DNA from: Deefgea piscis
Lineage (GTDB): Bacteria > Pseudomonadota > Gammaproteobacteria > Burkholderiales > Chitinibacteraceae
Direction of reading: 5' to 3'
NCBI RefSeq assembly: GCF_019665785.1
Contig: NZ_CP081149.1
Span: 1,054,001-1,118,000, forward strand
DNA length: 64,000 bases
The translations under genes and the position numbers were made by a program. Positions 36,851 to 45,066 of the stretch are shown here, in pieces; the stretch's first letter is position 1, and each line of letters begins with the position of its first letter. The notes below the pieces were generated by a model, which saw nothing but the letters and a program-made list of their open reading frames with translations, searched no databases and had not been told where the DNA came from.

Positions 36851-38835
36851 TGGCTACTTTAGATTGGTATATTAATCGTTTGCGCTGTATGAGTTTGCCA
36901 GAGGTTGCGCATCGTTTTGCAGAGCATTCACGTAAAGTATTGCAAGAAAAGGGATGTCTATTAGCGTCTTCTAAAACGCCCGAACGGATTGTGGCGACAG
37001 CGCCTTGGATTCAAAAGCCTGAGCATTTGAGTGCTGATGAATGTGCTGCAATTTTAAATTCTGCAGAGCAATTGTTGGCTGGGCGTTGGGATGTCTTTGG
37101 TCAAAGATTGCCATTGGGCATGCCACCTGATTGGCAAGTTGATCCTTTAACGGGTATTCGTGCCCCATTAAGCTTCGGTTTGCGCTTACCGATTAGTCAA
37201 CGTAACGTCGTTGGTGATATCAAATATCTATGGGAGCCAGCCCGTCATCTTGAATTAGTGACTTTGGCGCAGGCTTGGGCTTTAACACAAGATTTACGCT
37301 ACATTTCGGCGCTGCAGGACTGCTTCACATCTTGGCTAAAAGATGCGCCATATCCGAATGGGCCACATTGGTCGAGTAGCCTTGAAACTGCAATTCGCTT
37401 GATTAATTGGTCGATTATTTGGCAATTAGCCGGGCAAGATGATTCTGCTTTGTGGGCGGGTGAAGTCGGTCAAAAACTCAAATCGGATTGGTTGGTGCAT
37501 ATATATCAGTCCTTATTTTTTATTCGGCATCATTTATCTAAACATTCTTCTGCCAATAATCATTTAATTGGTGAGTTGTCTGGCTTGCTGGTGGCTTGCA
37601 TGACTTGGCCTTTTTGGACTGAATGCAGCGAATGGCGAGATTTCGCGAAGGAAAACTTGCTAAAACAAGCACTGTTGCAAAACGGTGCTGATGGTGTCAA
37701 TCGCGAACAGGCCATGTCTTACCAGCAATTTGTGTTTGAATTTTTGTTCTGGGCTGGGCGCTCAGTTGAGAGTACGCCGTATGCATTCTCTGCGGACTAT
37801 TGGGAGCGCTTGTATGCAATGGGCGAGTGGGTTGCCGCTGTTCGGGATGTGGCTGGCAATGTCCCTGGTATTGGTGATGCAGATGATGGCTATGTCACTC
37901 AGTTAGCTCGCGATTCAGCGACATCACCGTTTGATCATCTACTGCAAGTTTGTGGCGAAATTTTTGGATGCGAGCAGTGGCAGACATTAGGGTGTCATTC
38001 AGCTGCGGCAAAATGGTGGTTGTCTTTTCCTTTATCAAAATCTAAACGTAGTACTGGCGTTCTCGTCGCGCCGAGGCTGTTTCCTGAGGGCGGGTATGCC
38101 GTGATTGGCTCTGACTGGGGTATGCCATCAGAGATTAAGCTAATACTGGATTCAGGCCCATTAGGCTATCTGGGTATAGCGGCTCACGGTCATGCTGATG
38201 CCTTGGCCGTGTTGCTTTCTGTTGGTGGCATGCCGGTGCTGGTTGATTCAGGTACGTACAGTTATCACGCTGAAGGCGGGTGGCGTGATTATTTTCGTGG
38301 CACTGCTGCCCACAATACGGTCTGCATTAATGGGCAAGATCAGTCCGTCAGCGGCGGTAAATTTATGTGGGTGAAACAGGCTAAATCGGTACTGCATGAT
38401 TTTACATTTGGTGATGGCTTGACGACTTGGTGCGCCTCTCACGATGGTTATCAGCGATTAGATAGCAAAGTGGCACATAAGCGACGTGTTGAATATTCAC
38501 ACGCGGAGCGGATTGTGCGGGTGTTTGATGAAATTGATGCCGCTTTGCCGTGTTCGATTGCTATCCATTGGCAGCATGCAGCAGATCTTGAAGTGGTTTG
38601 CGCTGATGCGGGATGGGTGATTTGTTCGCCAAAATTTAAGATTGTGGCCACGATATCTGGTGCTGATTTTTCTTTGATTTCTCAATGTGGTGCATTGAGT
38701 CCAATTGCGGGATGGGTTTCTGAGCGTTATGGCGAAAAGCTACCTGCAACTCGTTTAGATTGTCGTATTGCAAACCATGTAGGTAAATCAATTTGGATTA
38801 CCGAATTTAAAATTGAATTTTTAGAAATTGGTTAA
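36850..38835 (+). CDS. Heparinase II/III-family protein without a signal peptide
   Basis: This protein of about 661 residues has an N-terminal helical toroid domain (LRCMSLPEVAHRFAEHSR, then GPHWSSSLETAIRLINWSIIWQ) and a C-terminal heparinase II/III beta-sandwich beginning near LDSGPLGYLGIAAHGHADALAVLLSVGGMPVLVDSGTYSYH. HGHAD and AAHNTV are family landmarks and carry the likely catalytic residues. Unlike the secreted relative at 31738 it has no signal peptide, though such proteins are common in EPS operons. It may act in polymer modification, or be exported by an unrecognised route. The ATG at 36850 was chosen; a GTG lies one codon earlier. Confidence 0.87.
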   Translation: MATLDWYINRLRCMSLPEVAHRFAEHSRKVLQEKGCLLASSKTPERIVATAPWIQKPEHLSADECAAILNSAEQLLAGRWDVFGQRLPLGMPPDWQVDPLTGIRAPLSFGLRLPISQRNVVGDIKYLWEPARHLELVTLAQAWALTQDLRYISALQDCFTSWLKDAPYPNGPHWSSSLETAIRLINWSIIWQLAGQDDSALWAGEVGQKLKSDWLVHIYQSLFFIRHHLSKHSSANNHLIGELSGLLVACMTWPFWTECSEWRDFAKENLLKQALLQNGADGVNREQAMSYQQFVFEFLFWAGRSVESTPYAFSADYWERLYAMGEWVAAVRDVAGNVPGIGDADDGYVTQLARDSATSPFDHLLQVCGEIFGCEQWQTLGCHSAAAKWWLSFPLSKSKRSTGVLVAPRLFPEGGYAVIGSDWGMPSEIKLILDSGPLGYLGIAAHGHADALAVLLSVGGMPVLVDSGTYSYHAEGGWRDYFRGTAAHNTVCINGQDQSVSGGKFMWVKQAKSVLHDFTFGDGLTTWCASHDGYQRLDSKVAHKRRVEYSHAERIVRVFDEIDAALPCSIAIHWQHAADLEVVCADAGWVICSPKFKIVATISGADFSLISQCGALSPIAGWVSERYGEKLPATRLDCRIANHVGKSIWITEFKIEFLEIG

Positions 38836-38842
38836 TTATTAT

Positions 38843-39598
38843 ATGAAAAATGCTCGTTTAGAAATTTTAGGTTGTTCTGTTGATAACTTAAATATGCAAG
38901 AAACATTAGTACGAATTGGTGAGTTAATTGAGTCAGGAATGCCGAATCAGCATGTTGTTATTAATGCAGATAAAGTCGTAAAGGCCGATAAAGATCCAGA
39001 ATTACGCCAAATTATTAATGATTGTGCATTAATTAATGCCGATGGTATGCCGGTGGTTTGGGCGTCTAAATTATTGGGCATTCCTTTAAAAGAGCGGGTG
39101 GCTGGCGTTGACTTGTTTGTTGAGCTGATGCGCTATTCGGCTGAGCAGGGCTGGCGGGTTTATTTTTTGGGTGCCAAAGAAGAAGTGGTGAAGGGCGTAG
39201 TGGATAAATTTAGTGCTCAGTACCCGAACCTACAGATTGCTGGCTATCGCAATGGGTATTGGTCTGCAGGCGAGGAGCAATCTGTTGTGGATGCCATTAC
39301 CCTAAGTAAAACTGATTTGCTGTTTGTGGCGATTAGCTCGCCAAAGAAAGAGCAATTTTTAGGTAAGTATCAATCGCAAATGAAAGTGCCGTTTGCAATG
39401 GGCGTGGGCGGTACGTTTGATGTGATGGTGGGTAAAACTCAGCGTGCGCCGGTTTGGATGCAAAAAACGGGGTTCGAATGGTTTTATCGCTTTTTGCAAG
39501 AGCCTCGTCGGATGTTTAAACGTTATTTTATTGAAGATATGTATTTCTTTGTCTTATTGGGCAAGGCTGTTTTTGCAAAAGTGATGGGTAAATCATGA
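38843..39598 (+). CDS. WecG/TagA/CpsF-family glycosyltransferase (GT26)
   Basis: This is a cytoplasmic or membrane-associated enzyme that in known members transfers ManNAcA (WecG) or ManNAc (TagA) from a UDP-sugar to a lipid-linked acceptor. The family is recognised from [42 protein letters not shown] (with the conserved Asp), [12 protein letters not shown] and [18 protein letters not shown]. The C-terminus carries basic and aromatic residues typical for membrane contact ([19 protein letters not shown]). The neighbouring wecB and wecC make UDP-ManNAcA, which suggests ManNAcA as donor. The ATG at 38843 is used. Confidence 0.93.
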   Translation: MKNARLEILGCSVDNLNMQETLVRIGELIESGMPNQHVVINADKVVKADKDPELRQIINDCALINADGMPVVWASKLLGIPLKERVAGVDLFVELMRYSAEQGWRVYFLGAKEEVVKGVVDKFSAQYPNLQIAGYRNGYWSAGEEQSVVDAITLSKTDLLFVAISSPKKEQFLGKYQSQMKVPFAMGVGGTFDVMVGKTQRAPVWMQKTGFEWFYRFLQEPRRMFKRYFIEDMYFFVLLGKAVFAKVMGKS

Positions 39599-40728
39599 TG
39601 AAAGTTCTAGTGGTATTTGGCACTCGCCCCGAGGCGATCAAGATGGCGCCCGTGGTGGCTGCTTTGCAGGCTGATGCGCGTTTTGATGCCAAGGTGTGCG
39701 TGACTGCACAACATCGGCAAATGTTGGATCAAGTACTGGCGCTGTTTGCAATTAAGCCTGACTTTGATTTGGATTTAATGCAGCAAGGCCAAGATCTTAC
39801 TGACATTACAAGTCGGGTTCTATTAGGGATGCGCGGAGTGTTTGCTGAGTGGCAGCCGGACATTGTCTTGGTGCATGGCGATACCAGTACCACGATGGCG
39901 GCTAGTCTGGCTGCCTTCTACCAACGTATACCTGTTGGTCATGTAGAAGCTGGCCTACGTACTGGCAACATTTACTCGCCTTGGCCAGAGGAAATGAATC
40001 GCAAAATTGCCGGGGCAATTAGTGCGGTGCATTTTTCACCGACTGAAGCGTCGCAAAATAATCTACTGCGCGAAGCGGTCAATCCCGCTCATGTGCATGT
40101 AACGGGCAATACGGTGATTGATGCTTTGCTGGATGTGGCGGCGCGGATTAAAAACGATACACAATTAAATGCTGAATTAGCCGCTCGATTCCCATTTTTG
40201 GATGCGAGCAAACGCCTGATCTTGGTGACCGGTCATCGCCGTGAGAATTTTGGTCAAGGGTTTGAGAATATTTGCGCGGCACTGGCCGAGTTGGCGCAAC
40301 GCCCGGATGTAGAGATTCTTTATCCAATGCATTTGAACCCAAATGTACAAGAGCCGGTGCGCCGTATTTTATCAGGCTTGAGTAATGTGCATTTGATTGA
40401 GCCGCAAGATTACTTGCCATTTGTGTATTTGATGACGCGTGCTTACTTAATTTTGACCGATAGTGGTGGGGTACAAGAAGAAGCGCCATCTCTCGGTAAA
40501 CCGGTATTAGTTATGCGCGATACCACCGAGCGCCCAGAGGCGGTCGATGCCGGTACGGTGAAGTTAGTGGGTACAAATCAAGCGCTGATCGTGAAAGAGG
40601 CGAGCGAGTTACTCGACAATCCTGCCGCGTATGAGCAAATGTCACGCGCACATAATCCATATGGTGATGGTTTAGCAGCAAAACGAATTAACGATATTCT
40701 TGCAACTGGGAGTTTTAAGCATGGCTAA
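39595..40728 (+). CDS. wecB: UDP-N-acetylglucosamine 2-epimerase (non-hydrolysing)
   Basis: This interconverts UDP-GlcNAc and UDP-ManNAc. At 377 residues it matches WecB/MnaA. Key segments are [20 protein letters not shown] at the N-terminus, [46 protein letters not shown] and [30 protein letters not shown]. It overlaps the GT26 gene by 4 bp (ATGA) and wecC by 8 bp. It supplies UDP-ManNAc for the polymer, which WecC oxidises. Confidence 0.96.
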   Translation: MMKVLVVFGTRPEAIKMAPVVAALQADARFDAKVCVTAQHRQMLDQVLALFAIKPDFDLDLMQQGQDLTDITSRVLLGMRGVFAEWQPDIVLVHGDTSTTMAASLAAFYQRIPVGHVEAGLRTGNIYSPWPEEMNRKIAGAISAVHFSPTEASQNNLLREAVNPAHVHVTGNTVIDALLDVAARIKNDTQLNAELAARFPFLDASKRLILVTGHRRENFGQGFENICAALAELAQRPDVEILYPMHLNPNVQEPVRRILSGLSNVHLIEPQDYLPFVYLMTRAYLILTDSGGVQEEAPSLGKPVLVMRDTTERPEAVDAGTVKLVGTNQALIVKEASELLDNPAAYEQMSRAHNPYGDGLAAKRINDILATGSFKHG

Positions 40729-41968
40729 GTATCAAACTGTTTCAATGATAGGCTTGGGTTATATCGGTTTGCCGACGGCGACTGTGATTGCCAGCCGTGG
40801 CGTAAAAGTAATTGGTGTCGATGTGAATCAACACGCGGTTGATACCATCAATCGTGGGCAAATCCATATTGTTGAGCCCGATTTAGATGGTTTGGTACAT
40901 CACGTGGTGAATGAAGGCTTGTTGGTCGCGCAAACTACGCCATCAGAAGCGGATGCCTTTATGATTGCGGTGCCTACGCCTTTTACCGAAGGGACTAAGC
41001 CAGATTTAAGCTACATCGAGGCCGCTGGTAAAGCCATTGCACCTTTCTTAAAAAAGGGCAATTTGGTGATTCTTGAGTCGACGTCGCCCGTTGGCGCAAC
41101 TGAGATGCTGGCTGGTTGGTTGGCCGAAGCACGTCAAGATTTAAGTTTTCCGCAACAAGCTGGCGAAGAAGCGGATGTGCAAGTGGCGTATTGCCCAGAG
41201 CGTGTTTTGCCTGGTCATGTACTGCGTGAGCTGGTTGAGAATGATCGTATTGTGGGTGGTATGACCCAGCGTGCCGCAGAAATGGCGGCTGATTTGTACC
41301 ATATTTTTGTGAAAGGCGAATGCTTACTGACCGATTGCCGTACCGCAGAAATGGCGAAGCTAACTGAAAACGCATTCCGCGATGTCAATATTGCATTTGC
41401 GAATGAGCTGTCAATTATTTGCGATAAATTGGCGATTAATCCTTGGGAATTGATTAAGCTAGCTAACCGTCATCCACGTGTGAACATCTTGCAACCGGGA
41501 CCAGGCGTTGGTGGACATTGCATCGCCGTTGATCCTTGGTTTATTGTGGATTCAGCACCAGAAGAAGCACGTATTATTCGCACGGCACGCGAAGTGAATG
41601 ATTTTAAACCGCATTATGTGGTGGCACAGGTAGTAGAGGCGGCGAGCAAGTTTAAAGCGCCCGTGATTGCGTGCTTGGGCTTGGCATTTAAAGCTAATAT
41701 TGACGATTTACGTGAAAGCCCTTCGGTAGGCATTGTGGCTGAATTGGCAGCAAAAGGCGTAGGTCGTATTTTGGCGGTTGAGCCACACGTTGATACCTTG
41801 CCGAAAAAATTACAAGGCAAGGTTGAATTGGTCGATACACAAACTGCAATTGATCAAGCCGATATTATTATTCTGTTGGTTGATCATAAGCATTTTGGCC
41901 GCATTCGTGCCGAGAAATTACAACGTTGCGTCGTGATTGATACCCGTGGATTTTGGTCGAATAAATAA
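40721..41968 (+). CDS. wecC: UDP-N-acetyl-D-mannosamine dehydrogenase
   Basis: This is an NAD-dependent oxidation enzyme converting UDP-ManNAc to UDP-ManNAcA. Residues 8-23 hold the Rossmann motif [17 protein letters not shown]. The catalytic Cys is in [17 protein letters not shown], and the central domain has YCPERVLPG and [15 protein letters not shown]. About 415 residues from the ATG at 40721; the first ATG/GTG upstream overlaps wecB more. It ends the wec-type trio. A hairpin at about 41985-42012 lacks a T-run. Confidence 0.95.
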   Translation: MAKYQTVSMIGLGYIGLPTATVIASRGVKVIGVDVNQHAVDTINRGQIHIVEPDLDGLVHHVVNEGLLVAQTTPSEADAFMIAVPTPFTEGTKPDLSYIEAAGKAIAPFLKKGNLVILESTSPVGATEMLAGWLAEARQDLSFPQQAGEEADVQVAYCPERVLPGHVLRELVENDRIVGGMTQRAAEMAADLYHIFVKGECLLTDCRTAEMAKLTENAFRDVNIAFANELSIICDKLAINPWELIKLANRHPRVNILQPGPGVGGHCIAVDPWFIVDSAPEEARIIRTAREVNDFKPHYVVAQVVEAASKFKAPVIACLGLAFKANIDDLRESPSVGIVAELAAKGVGRILAVEPHVDTLPKKLQGKVELVDTQTAIDQADIIILLVDHKHFGRIRAEKLQRCVVIDTRGFWSNK

Positions 41969-42052
41969 TTGATACAAGCAATCCAGCTGATTTTCAGTTG
42001 GATTGCTCTATAGTAAATAAATACATAACGAGACAAATTTGCGAGACATGAC

Positions 42053-43342
42053 ATGTCGGTCAAAGTGTTTAAAAGTATTTATAACGAAGCTCGGTGCTAT
42101 ATTCCAGAACGCCTACTTTATGCAAAAGAATATTTTTCGATTAAGTCTATTTTGGCCAGTCATAATAAAATTCAGATAAGCGCCTTGGTAGAGGCTCAGT
42201 TGAAGCATGTTTTGTTAGTTTGTTTAAGAGATGTCAATTTCTACAAAAACAATGTCGCTATTTCGTTGGCGGATATTGAACACAACGATCCTTTTGTGAT
42301 GCTAAAATCATTTCCAATCATTTCAAAAAGTGATTTGATTACGCATAAAAATGATTTTTTGAATAGACAATATAGGAAATCATTTTTATCTAAATCATCG
42401 TCAAGTGGTTCGTCTGGTTTTGGTGTTGAAGTTTATCGCAATAAAAAATCGGCGGACATTGAAAAAGCTTTCTTTTCGCACCACTGGGGTAAGTTTGGGT
42501 TTAATGTCGAGTCGTCTAGGACCATTCGTATTGGTCAAGATGCTTTAAGAGCAAGCAGTCAAAGACCAACGTTCAGGCAAGGCAGTCGGTTAATGCTATC
42601 ACCAACGCATATTTCTGAAAATAATATAGATGAGATTGCCATGAGTATTTTAAAGTTTAAACCTGACTTTATTCATGGTTATCCAAGTTGTATATATCAA
42701 CTTGCTTGTTTACTCGACTCAATTAACGTAAAGATTAAAGTCAAAGCTGTTTTGTTGGCATCAGAGCCCGTGTTCAATTCTCAATTGAAGATGATGAAAG
42801 ATGTTTTTATCGGTGAAATATCTGCAAACTATGGTTTGTCAGAAAGAACTAATTTGGCATTTTCAACGTATAAAGAAAATGAGGGTATGAGTTATATATT
42901 TGATGAGTTGTATAGCGTGAATGAATTTATTGATGATGAGTTAGGTACTCAAATTATTGGTACGTCATTGTGGAATGAGGTTATGCCCTTAATTCGTTAT
43001 CAAACTCAGGATTATGTAAAAATAACTTCAGACAATAAAATACGTATAGATGGTAGACAGCAGCATTATTTAATTGCTAAAGATGGATCAAAAATACCAA
43101 GTCTTATTGTTGACGATGTTCCTTGGCAATATATTAGCCAAATTCAGATTAAGCAACCCAAATCGGGCTGCATTATACTGTATGTTGTATTAAAAATTGA
43201 TGTACATATTGATGACGCAATCGAATTTATTACGAACAGGCAGAAAGCAATTTGGGGTGAGTGGTTTGATGTTGAAATTGTCGTAAAGGAAAAGCTAGAG
43301 CGCACGCAAGCAGGTAAAATCAACTTGGTGATTTTCGATTGA
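42053..43342 (+). CDS. PaaK/CapK-like adenylate-forming enzyme (copy 2)
   Basis: This is a second member of the same ANL-superfamily CapK group, 429 residues. It has the P-loop SKSSSSGSSGFGVEVYRN (near residue 115), LLASEPVFNSQLKMMKDVFIGEISANYGLSERTNLAFST, a LIRYQTQDYVKI segment and C-terminal LERTQAGKINLVIFD with the adenylation Lys. It is diverged from the copy at 34474, and its DNA is more AT-rich than the preceding wecC, which may mark separate acquisition. It is set off from wecC by 84 bp and is followed by a strong bidirectional terminator. Substrate unknown. Confidence 0.83.
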   Translation: MSVKVFKSIYNEARCYIPERLLYAKEYFSIKSILASHNKIQISALVEAQLKHVLLVCLRDVNFYKNNVAISLADIEHNDPFVMLKSFPIISKSDLITHKNDFLNRQYRKSFLSKSSSSGSSGFGVEVYRNKKSADIEKAFFSHHWGKFGFNVESSRTIRIGQDALRASSQRPTFRQGSRLMLSPTHISENNIDEIAMSILKFKPDFIHGYPSCIYQLACLLDSINVKIKVKAVLLASEPVFNSQLKMMKDVFIGEISANYGLSERTNLAFSTYKENEGMSYIFDELYSVNEFIDDELGTQIIGTSLWNEVMPLIRYQTQDYVKITSDNKIRIDGRQQHYLIAKDGSKIPSLIVDDVPWQYISQIQIKQPKSGCIILYVVLKIDVHIDDAIEFITNRQKAIWGEWFDVEIVVKEKLERTQAGKINLVIFD

Positions 43343-43360
43343 TGCTGTTGCTGAGTGATA

Positions 43361-43394
43361 AAAAAAAGCCCTGCTCAATTTGAACAGGGCTTTT
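43361..43394 (-). terminator. Bidirectional terminator at the right end of the EPS island
   Basis: AGCCCTG / CAGGGCT with an 11-base loop is flanked by an A7 run on one side and T4 on the other. It lies between the convergent CapK-like gene and a PEP-CTERM gene. Confidence 0.85.
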
Positions 43395-43404
43395 ACAATT
43401 TAAG

Positions 43405-43911
43405 TTATGCAGTTTTGATTCTACGGCGGCGAGCCGCGAGTAAACCAATCAAACCTAAACCCATTAAGGCATAGGTTTCTGGCTCTGGTACGGCAGCAAC
43501 GGTGTAGTTTAAGTTACCGACGTAGTTGGTGCTAAAGCCATTAAATTGGAATTTATAGTTTTTATTGGCAGCAAATGTATTACTAAATAAAAACTGCCCT
43601 GTGCTACCAAAGACTTGAGTGCTGATTACTTTGCTGCCTTCTAGCAATTTTACCGACAACACGTCAAATGTGCCTCTGCCAATATTGTTAGTTTTTTGTT
43701 CAGTAAAAAAGCTAAACAAAATCGGCGATTTATCAGTGACTTTAAAAGTAACTGAGTTATAGATCCATTCATTGCCAGAATTCTTGTTGATTTTTTGCTC
43801 AGCACTAAACTCACTGCCATGACTTAATGTCACTTTAGTTACCGCTGCTTGGCTAGATACAGCAGCCAGGCCAATGATTGCAGCACCTATAAAGTGGTTA
43901 ATCTTTTTCAT
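43405..43911 (-). CDS. PEP-CTERM sorting-domain protein (168 aa)
   Basis: This is an exported protein with a signal peptide (KKINHFIGAAIIGLAAVSSQAA) and a C-terminal exosortase signal VPEPETYALMGLGLIGLLAARRRRIKTA. The middle part (about residues 25-135) is a beta-rich region of unknown function. It shares a nearly identical C-terminal coding sequence with the neighbour at 44236. Its promoter region carries GTTAAT/TTCTAAC halves also found before that neighbour. It is likely processed by XrtB. Confidence 0.92.
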   Translation of the reverse strand: MKKINHFIGAAIIGLAAVSSQAAVTKVTLSHGSEFSAEQKINKNSGNEWIYNSVTFKVTDKSPILFSFFTEQKTNNIGRGTFDVLSVKLLEGSKVISTQVFGSTGQFLFSNTFAANKNYKFQFNGFSTNYVGNLNYTVAAVPEPETYALMGLGLIGLLAARRRRIKTA

Positions 43912-43950
43912 AGATATACCTATATAATAGATTACTTAAATTGAAAGTAT

Positions 43951-43971
43951 GTTAATAGTTGGCATTCTAAC
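43951..43971. promoter_or_regulatory. Shared motif before PEP-CTERM gene at 43405
   Basis: GTTAATA-N7-TTCTAAC lies 40-60 bp upstream of the start codon. Exactly the same halves without the 7-base insert occur before the PEP-CTERM gene at 44236. On the minus strand it holds TAGAAT as a possible -10 box, with TTGAGC 16 bp upstream as a -35 box. Confidence 0.5.
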
Positions 43972-44187
43972 TGCTACTGCCTTTAGCTCAAAGCATTTAG
44001 TTCATTATTGTGTGATTTATTTTTATACCTGTATTTTCGGCACAATTGATTTCATTTTTATTACTTTTCACAATTGAATGATCAGCGGTGTATTAATGAA
44101 TTGATTTCAACTCAGTGTGGTTTTTATCTTTTGTAGTCACAATAGATTGATTACACACTGATTTATTTGGGGGCATAGTTTTGCCAT

Positions 44188-44222
44188 AAAAAACAGCGCT
44201 AGCATATTGCTAGCGCTGTTTT
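44188..44222 (-). terminator. Terminator of the PEP-CTERM gene at 44236
   Basis: AAAACAGCGCTAGCA-TAT-TGCTAGCGCTGTTTT is a 15-bp perfect stem with terminal A and T runs, 14 bp past the stop codon. Confidence 0.9.
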
Positions 44223-44235
44223 GGCGTGGTGCTAA

Positions 44236-44796
44236 TTATTTGGCTTGTTTACGACGGCGTGCCGCTAGTAAGCCCATCAAACCTAAACCCATTAAGGCAT
44301 AAGTTTCTGGTTCAGGCACGGGTGTTACAGGTGTTACTGTTGCAGTAAACGTACCGCCCTTAAAGCCAGGATTAGCGAATGTAAATTGTGTGTTGTAAGC
44401 AAATTTGGCGTCTTTAATCGCACTAAAGGTATAGGTGCGAGCCCAAGAGGAAGTGCCAACCACTGCATCTTGAAATGTTGAAAGGATATGTGGTGCAGAA
44501 GTGTAGTTTGGATTTGTGCCGGTCCAATTAACTTGGGTGATAAATGAAAGCGCACTGATTAGGTTGCCTGAGTTTGGCGCGGCGTCAATTTTAAACGTCA
44601 GCTTATAGTCCCCAGTATTTGCAATATTAAAAAAGCCATAGCTGGTGACGTTGCTTGCATCTTGAGTGGCGCTAAATAGCGTCACCAGTTGCGAGCTAAC
44701 GGTTTTTTCCTCTGGCGTTAAATTCAGTGTGGCGGCTTGGCTTAAGCTAACGAGCGAGCTTAAGGCGATGGCGGCTGCAATATGGATTAATTTCAT
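44236..44796 (-). CDS. PEP-CTERM sorting-domain protein (186 aa)
   Basis: This is an exported protein with a signal peptide (KLIHIAAAIALSSLVSLSQAA) and the sorting signal VPEPETYALMGLGLMGLLAARRRKQAK. The middle is beta-rich with Ser/Thr and aromatic residues and no family I can name. The ATG at 44796 was chosen over a TTG two codons upstream. It shares the C-terminal sequence and promoter halves with the gene at 43405, suggesting duplication. XrtB is the probable processing enzyme. Confidence 0.92.
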   Translation of the reverse strand: MKLIHIAAAIALSSLVSLSQAATLNLTPEEKTVSSQLVTLFSATQDASNVTSYGFFNIANTGDYKLTFKIDAAPNSGNLISALSFITQVNWTGTNPNYTSAPHILSTFQDAVVGTSSWARTYTFSAIKDAKFAYNTQFTFANPGFKGGTFTATVTPVTPVPEPETYALMGLGLMGLLAARRRKQAK

Positions 44797-44832
44797 ATTC
44801 AAGTCTCATTCAGGGTTTTAAAGTTAGTACAT

Positions 44833-44846
44833 GTTAATATTCTAAC
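44833..44846. promoter_or_regulatory. Shared motif before PEP-CTERM gene at 44236
   Basis: GTTAATATTCTAAC lies 37-50 bp upstream of the start codon. It is the same motif as at 43951-43971 with the 7-base insert missing, and on the minus strand includes TAGAAT as a candidate -10 element. Confidence 0.5.
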
Positions 44847-45018
44847 CAATTGATTATTAACAGTATTTATTTGAAATGCAATGCTAGTCGCATAATCCCA
44901 TAAAGTCAAAGGAATGGGTAAGATATTTTTTTAGTAACGAAATGAATTTGTAATTTAATTGTAATTTTTTGAGAAGAAGAGAGAGCGCGAAGTTGGTTTT
45001 CGGCTGATTAGTCAAAAA

Positions 45019-45043
45019 AAAACCGGCGAATTTCGCCGGTTTT
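45019..45043 (-). terminator. Terminator of htpG
   Basis: AAAACCGGCGA-ATT-TCGCCGGTTTT is an 11-bp stem preceded by further A residues, that is a T-run on the minus strand. It lies 23 bp beyond the htpG stop. Confidence 0.88.
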
Positions 45044-45066
45044 AGGGGTGTAGCAAGTTATCGCGT

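Larger units (their letters stand above)
43912..44235. other. Region between two PEP-CTERM genes
   Basis: A 324-bp, AT-rich gap without a credible gene. It contains the candidate promoter motif at 43951-43971 for the downstream PEP-CTERM gene and a strong terminator at 44188-44222 for the upstream one, so the two genes are probably separate transcription units. Confidence 0.7.
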
